A stretch of DNA of 52,500 nt, taken from the NCBI GenBank assembly GCA_016946835.1, contig JACVTC010000036.1, positions 1,137,501-1,190,000 on the forward strand, given 5' to 3'. The notes beneath the pieces were generated by a model. The model was not told where the DNA came from and did no database searches. It saw only the letters and a program-made list of their open reading frames with translations. Origin of the DNA: Neocallimastix lanati (nom. inval.) (lineage: Eukaryota; Neocallimastigomycota; Neocallimastigomycetes; Neocallimastigales; Neocallimastigaceae). Position 1 is the first letter of the stretch. Each line of letters starts with the position of its first letter. Shown here piece by piece: positions 1-12,019 of the stretch. The translations under genes were made by a program, and so were the position numbers.

Positions 1-127
1 TTCTAATCATAAAAGACTGGTATTACTTAGGTTTTTTAAAGAATTAATGATTCCTTTTGATGAAGCTTGTTTAGAAATCTCTATTAAATTCACAAATTTA
101 GACAAATTTAAGATAGGATATAAATAG
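1..127 (+). CDS. 3' end of an unidentified gene (partial)
   Basis: An open frame enters from the left edge (first full codon at base 2) and runs 41 codons to a TAG at 125-127. The residues are mixed and coding-like (for example KRLVLLRFFKELMIPFDEAC), unlike the low-complexity translations of the flanking DNA. This is probably the C-terminus of a protein whose body lies outside the window. No domain can be assigned. It could also be the last exon of a spliced gene, because no upstream sequence is visible. Confidence 0.5.
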   Translation, partial: SNHKRLVLLRFFKELMIPFDEACLEISIKFTNLDKFKIGYK

Positions 128-959
128 AACGAAAAAGAGTAAATCCTGAAAAAAAGCATTTAATTTACCTCTTAAATTAAATATTATTTTTATAATAATT
201 TGAGTAAATAATATATATATGTATATATATATTATGTAAAAAAAGAAGAAGGAAAAATAAAAAAAAAAAGAAAATATTAAAACTTCAAATATCAACAATT
301 AATCCAACAATTAATATATATTTTTATTATATATATGATAAAAATAAAATAAAAAATAATAATTAAAAAAATAAATGCATTGTTTTAGATAAAAAAAGTT
401 TAAAAATTATTGAATAATAAAAAAAAAATAATATATATATTTTTGTATTAAAAACGACTTCAAAATAAATAAAAAATTTTTTAAAATAAAAGTTTTAAAT
501 ATATAATTATATATTTTTTATGTGAATGCTTTAGTTTAAAAATGTAGATTTTTTAATTAGATACATATGTGTAATACAAATTAAGATTTATTTAAAATTA
601 CTTTCCAATTAATGAACTTCAATTTCTAATAAAAATTAATTTTTAACTTTTTTATTTTTTATTTATTTTTCTAAAAAATAATATATATATTAATTTTGTA
701 AAGATTAATATAAATAAATATTAGAATATGGTTGTCATTTGAAGAAATATCATAATAATCTGTGTTGTAATTTTGAATTATTATTGTTATTATTCGATAA
801 AAAAATCTTACTACTAAAATTTTCATTATTTTTTGAAAAACTTTTAAGATCTTTAGTTTCATTAGAAAATTTATTATTTTTATGTATATCTTTGATATTG
901 TTATTATGATCCGTTATTTATTATCTAAATGTAAAAGTGAAGAATTATTTAAAAAATTT
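128..959. other. A/T-rich intergenic stretch
   Basis: Runs of A and T and short TA repeats only. The translations here are Ile/Phe/Tyr/Lys low complexity. I see no gene, RNA or mobile element. Confidence 0.6.
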
Positions 960-1941
960 TCACATTTAATTAAAAAAAGTATTATTTGAATTATCGTTTG
1001 CTTTAATATTTGATGAACTAGGTTTTGATGTTTTTATTTTGACTAATAACGTTTCTTGAATTTTTGATTCAATTTTTGAAAAATTTTTGTTAAAAATTTT
1101 TTTTTTTTTTTTTTTTCAAAATTGAAATTTTCATCATTTTCATCGATTTTTTCTTTGTCTATGTTTTTAACAGGAAGAATACTTACAATACCAGGATCCA
1201 TTGGGAGATTTTTATCATTTAAACTTGTATCATTTTCTTCTTTCAATTCAGAACTGTCAGTTTTATTATCAATAGAATTTATATTATTGACAGGTAATCA
1301 TGTAATATTTTTTCCTAAAAATTATTATTTTTATTAATATTTTCTTTTAAAATAAAATTTTAATTTCGCTATTATTAATTTCGAAATTATTTTGAATAAA
1401 AAATTAATTCCATTTGAATTAATTTCTTCATTAAAATTATTGTTTTTTTTTTTTTTTTTTTGAATTTCATTATTTTCAATTGTTGTATTTTGAGAAATTA
1501 TTATTATTTCATTTATATTATTATTTTCAATTAAACTCTCATTTGCATTATATTTTTCATTTAAATTATTATCGTTCAAATTATTACTATTTTCATTGTC
1601 AATTTTATTATTGTCTTCATTTAAAATATTATCCTCACTTAAATTGTTATCTACATTAATGCCATTATCTTCTTTAATGTTAATATTTTCTCTTATATTA
1701 TTATCTTCATTTATGTTATTATTATTGTTAAAATTTTATTTTCATTTAAATAATTACTGTCATTAATATTATTATTATCATTTAAATTTTTATTTCTGAT
1801 GTTTTCTCTATTAATGCCCATTTCCATAAAAGAGAAATAAGGATCTTGAAAACTATTGCTTATATATTCAAAGTTTTCTGTTTTTTCTTCAATAAATTCT
1901 ATATGGTTAATATAGTTTATCTTTTTATGTTCTGTATCCAT
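960..1941 (-). pseudogene. Asn/Asp/Glu-rich hypothetical gene with broken frame
   Basis: Reading leftwards from an ATG at 1941, about 76 codons (starting MDTEHKKINYINHIEFIEEK) end at 1711. Coding-like sequence then continues in another frame through about 1334, and in further frames through 1246-1043 (contains NLPMDPGIVSILPV) and about 1075-960 (contains IQETLLVKIKTSKPSS). Two of the breaks fall at A/T homopolymers of about 20 bases (1100-1118 and 1441-1460). This looks like one acidic, Asn-rich protein with frameshifts or unrecognised introns. No domain was recognised. Either it is a decaying gene, or it is an intact gene with homopolymer-length errors in the assembly. Confidence 0.4.
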
Positions 1942-2065
1942 AATAATATAAAAATATTAATTTTTTCAGTTTTTCTATATATTTCTGGGCAATAAGTAAG
2001 AAAAGATACCTTTTCGATGCTATTTTCATACAATACTTATTTACAATTTTGTTTTTATATTCTTT

Positions 2066-2446
2066 TTCCTCCTTCAGATTTAAATATTTTATTGTATAAT
2101 CCTTTGAATTAATTATTTAAATGAGTTAAGAACTCTATTATTATATCAGGAGCTTCAGCTTTTGACTTGAGTATAAATATCCAGACTTTTCTTGAGAATT
2201 CATTCATCATTCTGAAGAAGTATTTCTTATTATAAGTGAATAAGTTATACGGTCTCGAAATGTCTAAATGTATTATTTCTATGAGGCCTTTCTTCTTTGG
2301 TGTCTTTTCTTTGTGAGATCAACTCTTCATCATAGAAAATATTCAGTTTATGCATGGAAGGGCTTTAATATTATGTAGTTCTAGGTATTTTGATATATTA
2401 CTTTGGTAAAAATGACCTAATCATCTGTGCTTTATTTCAATTAAAG
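2066..2446 (-). mobile_element. Ty1/copia integrase remnant
   Basis: Translated right to left in a single frame, this holds the GAG-pre-integrase pattern H-x-x-LGH and PCIN followed by a stop where the zinc-binding Cys would be. It then has the integrase core start HLDISRP and the downstream block MNEFSRKVWIFILKSKAEAP, which matches the copia pattern (D)xFSRKxWxFxLKSKxEA. At least four in-frame stops interrupt it, so it is dead. There are no flanking Pol domains on this strand. The neighbouring Gag/protease piece is also on the minus strand but looks gypsy-like, so the two may not come from one element. Confidence 0.75.
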
Positions 2447-2834
2447 TTTCTTGAATAGAGTTTCTTGAATTTATTAAATAATTTAATAATTTCTTTTCTT
2501 TTTGTTGGTTTTACCTCTCTCTGTTGTTATTATTTTGATTTTTAATATTATTATCTCTGTTATTGAAATTGAAATATTATTCTTTTGTGGAATATCCGTT
2601 CATATCCCATATGTGACTGTAACTTTTATTATCCTTCTCATATTTATATTTATTTTTTGTTATTGTTATTGAAGTTATAAGGCTTTTACTTTAATTCTGG
2701 AGTTCTTTTCCTTTTGCTAAAAATAATAAAAAAAAAATATCCAAAAAAATTATCATAATCTTTTTTTTCTTTAGAATCATCTCAATTTTCAACATTATGA
2801 TCCTTCATCGAAAATATTTTTATAAAATTGAAGT

Positions 2835-3041
2835 ATGGTAGGCAATAATTTTAATATTTTATCAACAGTAGCAGGTTCCTTTTCTTTAGTAGAAGAAGCA
2901 GTTGTAGGAGCTGTAAAAGAACTTGGAGTTAGTAAACAATTTGAAATACATTGGCTAGACTTAAAAGATAGTTCTTTAGTTACGAAATTTATTGTTGGGT
3001 TGTGTGTGAATAATCAGTCAGTACCAAGAATAGCTCAGTAA
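2835..3041 (+). pseudogene. Coding-like fragment, unknown (68 codons)
   Basis: A plus-strand open frame from ATG to TAA with balanced composition (contains GSFSLVEEAVVGAVKELGVS and EIHWLDLKDSSLVTKFIVGL). It is unlike the random frames around it, and the opposite strand is full of stops over the same span. It lies between two minus-strand retroelement relics and ends at the protease remnant. I infer a retroelement polyprotein fragment in the opposite orientation, but cannot name a domain. Confidence 0.4.
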
Positions 3042-4170
3042 GAGGGTAAATCAACAATGTAGAATTCAGCTTGACAAATTTGATTTCCGTATTTGAGTGA
3101 AATTGATAAAGTTTTTCCAAGAATTGATTGATCACCTCCAATATCGGAAACACTTGGTAATTTAGAATTTTCATTATAGGGAATGCTATTTTCTTTAGCG
3201 TAATAAACGTCCATAAGATTAAGTTGGGAACCTGAATCCAGAAGGATCTTTGAATTAACTGAAATAACCGAAATAGAAAGAGTGAAATCAAAGATTGGAA
3301 GCCTGTGGTTAGGTTGATCAGAAATTCTTGGCCTAGGTGTTGAATTTAAAATAGGATTGGAAATGTGAGAACTTGAAGAAGGTTTATTCTTTTTTAATTT
3401 AGGACAATTTTCACGAATGTGATTTGGATCGGTACAATAAAGACAAAGATGCTCTCTAATTTTTCTTTCTCTTTCTTCGTTAGAAAGCTTACTAAAAGTT
3501 TTATTATTGTTATTTGAAGATTTCCTTTTTGGAGTAAATTTTGGATATGTTTAATTCTCATTTGAATGTTTATTATGATTAAAAAATTGTCTATGTGTAG
3601 AAATTCTTGAACCAATTCTTGCAGCAATAGTTTGAAGGGAAAGGAGATTTCCGGGACCAGGAAACATTTCTAATATTCTTGTTGCAATAAAATTCTAATA
3701 TTCTTGTTGCAATAAAATCTTGAAGACCAGCAATGAAGGCATCCATTTTTGCGTCCTCATTCCATGAGGAATTATCGGAGTATTTATTTTATTCATTAAT
3801 ATAACTTGTAATATCACCGAGTCTTCCTTGTTTAATTACACGAAGTTTTTGATTGGCAATTAATACTGAGTCATTGTCACCGAAAACCGCTTTCATTCTT
3901 TCTCTAAATGCTTGATAATCTCCAAGACAGTCATCCCTGTTTTTAATTAAAGTAGCTGCCCAGTTCATACCGTCACCGTAAAGTCTAGATATAAGATATA
4001 TGACTTTAGCTTCATCGGTGTTGTATCTGTCTGGGTACAGCATAAAAACCAATTCAATTTTTGCTAAAAATCCTTTTAAGTAACTACGGTCTCCAGCAAA
4101 ACCATCTGTAAGGGTAGCATTATTTAAAATATTATTTTGATCTTCTATTTTAAATTATATATATTAAGAA
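3010..4170 (-). mobile_element. Ty3/gypsy-like Gag, zinc knuckle and protease remnant
   Basis: Read right to left. At about 4150-3789 there is a Gag-type helical domain (contains LYPDRYNTDEAKVIYLISRL and WAATLIKNRDDCLGDYQAF). Around 3470-3410 a CCHC zinc knuckle has the spacing C-x2-C-x4-H-x4-C (CLYCTDPNHIRENC). Around 3270-3050 a retropepsin has the active-site triad in LLDSGSQLNLM. The domain order is that of a Gag-protease polyprotein. A 25-bp tandem duplication and in-frame stops break the frame, so it is not functional. The Gag type suggests Ty3/gypsy, and no reverse transcriptase follows on this strand. Confidence 0.75.
3668..3717. repeat. 25-bp exact tandem duplication
   Basis: The unit beginning ttctaatattcttgttgcaa occurs twice back to back (3668-3692 and 3693-3717). 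It lies inside the Gag remnant, and since 25 is not a multiple of three it shifts the frame. It probably arose by slippage or repair. Confidence 0.85.
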
Positions 4171-4389
4171 TTTTATCAAAATTTGAATATGATTATAAAT
4201 TTTGTTACACTAAACCTAAATCTTATATTGCAAGGATGTTTAGGATTGCTTTAAAACACAAAGTTTACTGGTAGTAAGAAATCAATTAATAGAATTAAAT
4301 CCAAGAGAAATTGGAAAACCAAGAGAATATATCTGAATAGAAGTTCACAAAAGTAGTTGTAGGGATACCAATAAAGAAGATAATACTAA

Positions 4390-4620
4390 AGGGAGAAAAG
4401 CCTCAAAACAGTAAAAACAGGAAGTAAATACAAAAGGTAAAACTCAAAGGTAGAACTTCAAAGTTGAAACAAAGTGAAAGACTGAACAATATAAAAATGT
4501 AGAAGCCTAAAGTAAGAATGCAAAACAGTAACCAAAGGTAAAACTTGAAAGGTAGAAACCAAAAGTATATCTTGAAGGTAGAAATCAAAGGTAAATCTTG
4601 AAGGTAGAAACCAAAGAAAG
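4390..4620. repeat. Degenerate tandem repeat (about 25 bp unit)
   Basis: Imperfect copies of a purine-rich unit resembling aaaccaaaggtaaatcttga followed by aggtag recur about eight times, best preserved at 4500-4610. No coding potential is visible. It separates the Gag remnant from the LTR-like block. Confidence 0.6.
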
Positions 4621-4694
4621 AATTTGTACAAAGATAGTAGTTCTTCTTCGAGGTGTTTTTTATTGTAACGAATCCGAATCCTCGAGGAGGACCA

Positions 4695-4983
4695 TGTAAC
4701 GAATCTTAAAAATAATTAACTTGTCTTAGTTGTTAGTAACTAAGTCACTTATTTGAACTTCTCGAGTTCGTATCCGCATAATTCCTTTTTATAAAAATTT
4801 ATTTTAAAAGGTTTTATCTTATCAAAATTTATTTTAAAAGAAAAAAAATAAAAATAAAAATATATTTTAACTTTTAATAAATAATAAAACTTTTATTAAA
4901 AAAAATATTTACTTATTATTCATTTCTTTTATACAAACCTAGTGGTCTTCCTCATTTTGGGTTCTAACCTAATTCACGTTACA
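4695..4983. mobile_element. Possible solo LTR
   Basis: The block begins TGTAACGAATC and ends ATTCACGTTACA, so its ends form the TG..CA inverted repeat TGTAACG/CGTTACA. At 289 bp it is a plausible LTR length, and it directly precedes a copia RT remnant. A second TGTAACGAATC starts at 4664. The flanking five bases differ (gacca versus gatct), so no clean target duplication supports it. Confidence 0.45.
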
Positions 4984-5049
4984 GATCTATAATATCATTT
5001 TCCAAAAATTCCTTAATACCATGAGTTTTGGAAGTGTATGAAATAAGAA

Positions 5050-5728
5050 ACTTCCACTCTTTGAAGTTGATTATGAGTTTACATATAGTCCAGCTTTAAA
5101 TATTGATTGAATATAATTAATTCTTGTGTATACAGCCAAATTTCAATGGACTGCTTAACAATTAGATTTTAAATTAGCCTACCTAAATGACTCTCTAAAT
5201 AAAGAAATTTACACCGATATTTCATACGGTGATAAAAAATTCGGCAAATGCCATTGGGTACTGAATAAGGCACTGTATGGTCTTAAACAGTCTGGCTGTC
5301 AATGGTATAAAATTATTATTAAAATATTAAAGTACTTAAATGGAACAAAATATTATAAAATAAAATATGATGGTAAAGGTAAAATAAATGCTCAGACAGA
5401 TTCGAATTTTACCTGTTATCTAAACAATAGAAAATCTACTTCAGGACACATTATTTTAATGAATACAAATCCTATTTCGTTGTACTCCAAAAAGCAAACA
5501 AATGTTGCTACAGTTGAATGTATTAAGAAAGCATTACAAGTTAAAAATATACTTTATGAATTATTAGGAAAAACAGAAACTATAGACATATAAATAGATA
5601 ATGAAGTAATCAAAAGTAACATTAAAACAGGTCATTTAAGTCCAAGGCTTAGACATATTAATGGTAGTTACCATTTCAATATTGAAAATATATTAATACA
5701 GTTGGCCGATCCATTAACCAAAAATTAA
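5050..5728 (+). mobile_element. Ty1/copia RT-RNase H remnant with central deletion
   Basis: One plus-strand frame reads through copia reverse transcriptase blocks: VDYEFTYSP, then QLDFKLAYLNDSLNKEIYTD, then NKALYGLKQSGCQWYK. It jumps in frame near 5310 straight to ILKYLNGT, the region just before RNase H. Copia RNase H motifs follow: RKSTSGHII, SLYSKKQTNVATVE, IDNEV, RHINGSYHF and LADPLTKN, before the terminal TAA. The polymerase core including YVDD is missing. About four in-frame stops are present. This is the degenerate 3' half of a copia element. Confidence 0.85.
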
Positions 5729-5754
5729 ATATATTATAATTAAAAAGTATAGAA

Positions 5755-5760
5755 ATAAAA

Positions 5761-5798
<38 letters not shown>

Positions 5799-6071
5799 TT
5801 AAAGTTTATTATTTATTAAAAATAAATATAAGGTATATAAAGAAAATAAATAAGAAGTAAAAATATGATCTATTTATATAAATCTATGTAGAACATAAAA
5901 GTATATTGTACAAAATACGTGATTAAATAATTATTGTGGCTTATTAATAATTAATAAATCATGTAAAAGTATATTGTATAAATCTATTTTATAACATAAA
6001 TTAATGATAAAATAAAAGATAATTATATTTTATTATAAATTTAATATAACTTTATATGTATAAAGTTATGA

Positions 6072-6134
<63 letters not shown>

Positions 6135-6850
6135 ACAAATAAATAAATTTATAATAATAAATATTTTTGTAAAATCTATTCAATTAAAAAATTAAGTGTA
6201 AGAAATATAAATTCATTTTATTAGAATAAAAAAAAAGGAAAAAGGAAGAAGGATAATAAAATACAAAAATACAAAATAAAATAAACAACAACAACAAAAA
6301 AAAAAAAAAGCAAAAAACAAAAAACAAAAGCTAAAATCACATTAAAGACAAAACACAAATTTAATAAGAATAAAAAACAAAACAATAAAAGATAAAAAAA
6401 AAAATACTACACTCTTATAAAATATAGGCTAAGGTAATTGTAAAATTATAATAATTTAAATAAGTAAAATTTATGAAAATCAGTTTAAATATCGAATTTA
6501 TAATAATTTTATAAACGTTTCCTTTAAAATTATATAAACTTTAGTAAATATGATGTAATAAATTATATTAAATGTAAATATAAATTAATTATATAATAAG
6601 ACGCCGTTGTTACAAATTCAAAATAATAAACTAAAACAACAACCCAAATAATATAATAATAAGTACATAAATAAATAAATAGATGAACAAATTAACAAAT
6701 AAATAAATAATAATAATAATAATAATAACAATAAAAACAAAAGCAAAAGCAAAAGCAAAAGCAAAGGCAAAAACAAAAACAAAAAATAAAAAATAAAACA
6801 AAAAACAAAACAAAACGAAAAAACAAAACAAACAAAAAACTAAACTGAAC
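5755..6850. repeat. (TAAA)n microsatellites and A-rich low-complexity DNA
   Basis: TAAA tetranucleotide runs lie at about 5758-5795 and 6070-6145. The stretch 6225-6420 is A-rich with scattered C and G. At 6725-6780 there are repeats of aaaagc/aaaaac. No gene or element motif is seen. Confidence 0.8.
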
Positions 6851-7335
6851 TAAAACAAAATACATTGTTTTTAATATTTAATATTTAAATTTTATTGTTG
6901 TTTATATATATCTTTTGAATTGCTAAATTAATTAATCAATAAATTTCTTTTTTATTTAATCTTTTTATTCGCTGGTTGAAGAAAGTGTAATTTTTTTATC
7001 TGTTTATTTTTCATTAGGTAAATTTAATAAAATAAAAAAAATATATGATAATATAATATTTTTTATTTTTATTTTAAAGAAAAGAAATTTGAAACAACAA
7101 TAATAAATAATATATATAATATATACTATATTTTATATATATAATAAATTTATATATTTAAATTAACATCAAATGAATAAGTAGTAAATAATAAATCAAG
7201 AAATAAATTAAAATATTTAATAAAAACAATTCAAAATAAAATTAAAAAAAAAAAAAAAAAATAAAAAAGCATAATTAAAACTTTTTATTATTAAAGGAGT
7301 AATTAATATATGAATATTAAATAAATGAAAAAAAG

Positions 7336-10300
7336 ATGTTACAAATAAATGAGGAAAACGTATTAAAAGATCTTACAATTATAAGAAGCAAATTAAATAC
7401 AGTAATTTTTAATTTTAATAATTATAATATTAATTATTTATTACTTTCATAATAACTAAAGTTGACTTTATAATACTACTTTTATATTTAGGCTTCTTTA
7501 GAAGAATGTGTTGAGACTCTTCAATTATTAGTTAAATCAATATTTTTTTTAAAGGAGAAAAAATGTAATTACAATTATTTATTTGAATTATCAATATTTA
7601 ACAATTGTAAAATATTAGAAAATTAAAACAATTTAGCGTTGATATTATTTCTTTTCTTTTTTTTTTTTTTTTCTTTTTTTTATTTGTAATATAATTATTG
7701 ATAATTATATAAATACATAAATATTTTTAATATATTAATATTATTAAGTATCGACGTATCAGGATAAGGAATGGAATGACTATTGTAAAATTAGATATAA
7801 TCTTGGTAAACATTTTGTTGAGATAATTCGATTATATAATGAAAGACTTTCAGTACTTATAAACGAACAATATGATTTATTGGAGAACAATGAATCATCA
7901 AGGTAAAATAAGATATTATATTAGTATTATTCAAAAGAAATAATAAATATTTTCATTTTAAATTTTTTTTATATTGTTATTAATATTGAATTTAAAATTT
8001 ATATCCCCAATTATTTAAATATAATTATTATAAATAATTAATATTTATTTTAAATAATTTGTATAAAAAAATTTATTTAATGAAAATGAATATTCCAGAA
8101 ATAAACAAAAATACCCTGCTGAAGACAATTCATTTATGACAGATTCAATTAGAAGTAGTTCTATAAGAAGTAGTACTAATTTGCAGTCGCAGAAAGAACT
8201 ATTAGCCCAAAATTATGGAACTCCAAACTCAATTTCAGATTATAATCAATCATCCGGTTCAGGATCAAATATAAATTCAAACAATCTCAATATTAATAGT
8301 TATAATCAAAGTGGGGATGAATCATATAATGTTTATTATTATCCACCATCTCCAAATCCAGTAAATCATAATCAAAGTTATCATTCAAATAATAAGGTAT
8401 ATCCTAATAATGGAATCAATAATAATGTAAATCGTAGGAATACAGTAGGTGGTAGTAATGTTACTAGTAATGGTACTGTTTCTTCACCTTCAAATAGTTA
8501 TATTGAATTTCAAGTTAATAATGATGGAGCTTCTGGTATTGATATAACTCATTCTATTAATAAAGGATCTAATAATTCGATGTCAGTAGCTTCTCAATCT
8601 GTAATAACATCATCATATTCCTATCAACAAGAAGATGATGACAATGAAGAATTAATTGATGAATTAGATAGTATTATTGGTAAATATTTATGTACAAAGG
8701 AATTTAAGGCAAATGAAGATTTTCAGATTGATCTTCAATTAAACGATCTAGTTACTATTAATCAATTTAGTGGGAAATACATTTTAGGTAAAAATTGTAG
8801 ATCTAAAGCGGAAGGTCTTTTCCCAATTTATTATATTGACTCTATAGATGGTAACTATGTTTTCTTCCGTTGTAAAGAAGATATGGAATTTGCTTCTGTT
8901 AATGATGAAATATTTTTATTAAGAGAAGCTGATAATGATTATTATCCAGGTTACAATATTACAAAAGGTGAACAAGGTATATTTAATTTAAGTAAATTAG
9001 AGCCTATAGTCATGGATGATAACAAAAGAAATGAAATTGAAGGCCTTTATGAAGTAAAAAATAAAGATAATGAGAGCAAAAGTTCTTTAAGACAACAAAG
9101 TACTACAAATTCACAAATGTCTGTGTTTTCCAATGATAACAATTTTGATGATACTTCATTAGTAGGACCACTTCTTCCAACTAGTAATAATGAACAACCA
9201 ATATCAATGCAAAATAACACAGAAGATTATGTTGACATTTTCCCAGGAGATCTAAACAGTGATAAGATTAATAATATTGATCAAGGTATTGTTGAAAAAT
9301 TATTAGAATACTATAAATCTATTCCAAATATTCAGGAAAGTAATAAAGATAAAGTATCCAGTAAGAAGAAAACATCAACAGATAATAATTTGGATCTTAT
9401 GCAAAATGCTATCAAGAAATTTAAAGAATTTCGAGCTGATGATGGAAAAGGAGATATGAGTAAAGAGGATAGTTTCATATCTCCCTCAATATTTGAAAAT
9501 ATTGAAACAAAAAAAAGAAAATGGGAAGCTAATAGATATCGTTGTCAAGAATTAGTGGAGACAGAAAAAAGTTACTGTGATAAAATGAGAATTATGATTG
9601 ATAAATTTATGAAGCCATTAGAGGATGCTGTTGAAACCGAAAATGAAATGCTGAATAGAATACAAATATCTTTAATCTTTAAAAATATACCAGATATCTA
9701 TGAATTTAGTTATAAGCTTCATAAAGAATTGGAGGTTGCTTTTTCACAATATGATAATGAAGGTCCAATTCCAATTGCCACAGTCTTTTTGAATAAATTT
9801 AGTGATTGGAAAATTTATATTAAATATGTTGAAGATTTCCATTCTGCTAGCGCTACTTTAGAAAATTTAAAGAAGAGCCCCCAGACGGATCGTTTTAATC
9901 GTTTCATGGAACAATGTCAAAAATCGGAAGAATGTAATAAAAGTCATCTTAAAGATTTGATTGTATTACCTATTCAAAGATTCTTAAAGTATCGTCTTCT
10001 TTTTGAAGGCATTAAGAAGGATTCAGATCCAAGAAATCAAGAATCTTATCGTCTTTTGGATACTGTTGAAAATTATATTTTTGAAATTGGTGAAATTATG
10101 AATAATGCCAAAAGAATACAAGAAAATATTAATAAAATGTTTTCATTAGAAAAGACAATTATGAATTATCCACCAGAACTTATTTCCTATACTCAAAGAA
10201 GCTTTATTGCTGAATGGCCTATTCATGAAATTAAAGCAAAAAGACTTTATCTCTTTAGTGATACAGTACTTTTTGCAAATTATTTAAATAGAAAATCAAA

Positions 10301-10622
10301 AAAAGGAAAAAAATACCAATATATTTATGAAAAACGTATTGATATTTTAGATTATGATATTATTAAGAATACTTCTACTAGTAAGAAAGTTATTAAATTT
10401 AAGGAAACGGATAGACTTAGAAATTCAAAAACATATTCAAAATCTAATCGTTCTTTCAGTAGTCATTCTCATTCTCTTTTAGGTTTCTCATTAGGTAGCC
10501 ATTCTACTGGTTATTCAGTTCCAATAACTAAATCATTAATTTTCTTTGAAACTGAGGAAAATTGTAATGATTTCTACAATAAATATAATGAACAGAAAGA
10601 AATTTTATTAAGAAAACAATAA
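7336..10622 (+). CDS. SH3-containing Rho guanine nucleotide exchange factor (DH-PH)
   Basis: Predicted exons 7336-7401, 7492-7564, 7749-7902 and 8099-10622 join in frame to 938 residues. Donors are GTAATT, GTAATT and GTAAAA. The first three exons encode a charged helical N-terminus, followed by an Asn/Ser-rich stretch (about 110-285). Two SH3-like modules follow: about 290-345 (ends EGLFPIYYID) and about 350-402 (ends GIFNLSKLEP). A Dbl-homology domain spans about 570-780; its first helix contains RCQELVETEKSYCDKM, and a late helix contains LIVLPIQRFLKYRLLFEGI, matching the DH signature LLxxPxQRxxRYxLLL. A PH domain spans about 795-930 (contains KRLYLFSDTVLFANYL). DH-PH proteins catalyse GDP/GTP exchange on Rho-family GTPases near membranes, controlling actin and polarity. 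The target GTPase is not predictable here. Alternatives to the upstream exons are possible, but frame is kept. Confidence 0.92.
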
Positions 10623-10830
10623 AATAATTATACAAAATTAAAATTCAATTAAATCATTCTGAATATAAATAATAAAAATAAATATAAAATATTTACAATA
10701 AAATATTAATTATCATATATATAAATAAATAAATTAAAACTATATTATTTTTTTTTTATTTTTATAATGAATACAAAGTAATTCAATATATAATATAGTA
10801 ATTCAATCCTTAATATTAAAAATGAATATC

Positions 10831-10868
<38 letters not shown>

Positions 10869-11957
10869 ATTATTTGAAATTATATAAAAAATCATATATA
10901 TATATATATATAGAAAAAAAATTAATAATTAAAACATTAACTTGAAATATTTTTTTTTGTAATACCTAAAGAATATTTTCAAGCATATTAATAAATCTGA
11001 ATTAATAATATTAAAAAAATAATATATTAAAAGTTTTTATGATATTTATCGTTTAAATATTTATTATTTATTATTTATTATTTATTATTTATTATTTATA
11101 TTTATTATTACCATCATTAAATATTTATTTATTTTATAAGATTTTAATTTAAAAATAAATTAAAAATATAATATTTTGTTGATTGTTTCTTTATGTTCGT
11201 TGTATTAATTACATAATGAGATTTAATATATAATAATTTTTGTAGCATTTTAATAAGCCACATTTGGAATAAATACAATTAATTATAAGTATATATATAC
11301 CCGTATTTTAATTCTAATTTTTCAGGAAAAACGTTTAATATAGATGACGATAATAAAATGAATATTATAAGCATTACCTTCATCTTTCATCATTTATACA
11401 ATTTTATTTATTTTAGAAATATAGATTTATTTATTAATATAATTATATTAATTAAGTAAATAATATTAATAAAAAAAAAAAAAAAGGTTAATTAGAAAAA
11501 ATAATTAAGATGTATCAAATAATATGTATTATTAAATATACTTCAATGTTATTTTAATGGCTATAGCTTCATTTATTATAATATTTATTTATTTATTTTT
11601 ATTTATTTATTTATTTTTTATTTATTTATTTTTTATTTATTTTATTTTATTTTATTTTATTTTAATTTATTTTATTTTATTTTATTTTATTCTATTTTTT
11701 TTTATTTTTAAAAAATAATAATAAAAATAGAAATGATGATAGATTATTTTTTTTGAACTTTTCTTTTTATTTAATAGTATAATTTATTACTTTTTATATA
11801 TATATTTATTTTAAAATTATATTAAAATTTAATTTATATTAAAATTTAATACTATATTATTGAAATTATTTATTATAATTAGTATTTCTGTTTTATTTCG
11901 AATATTAGAATTTTTATAATCTGAAATTTTACGTTTGATAAATATTATATGTATGTA

Positions 11958-12019
<62 letters not shown>

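Noticed and set aside
2989-3291. 100-codon minus-strand frame over the protease remnant
   Set aside because: Wrong frame: the neighbouring frame carries the LLDSGSQLNLM retropepsin motif.
6631-6831. Phe/Val/Ala-rich minus-strand frame
   Set aside because: Comes from aaaagc/aaaaac and AAT repeats; no coding character.
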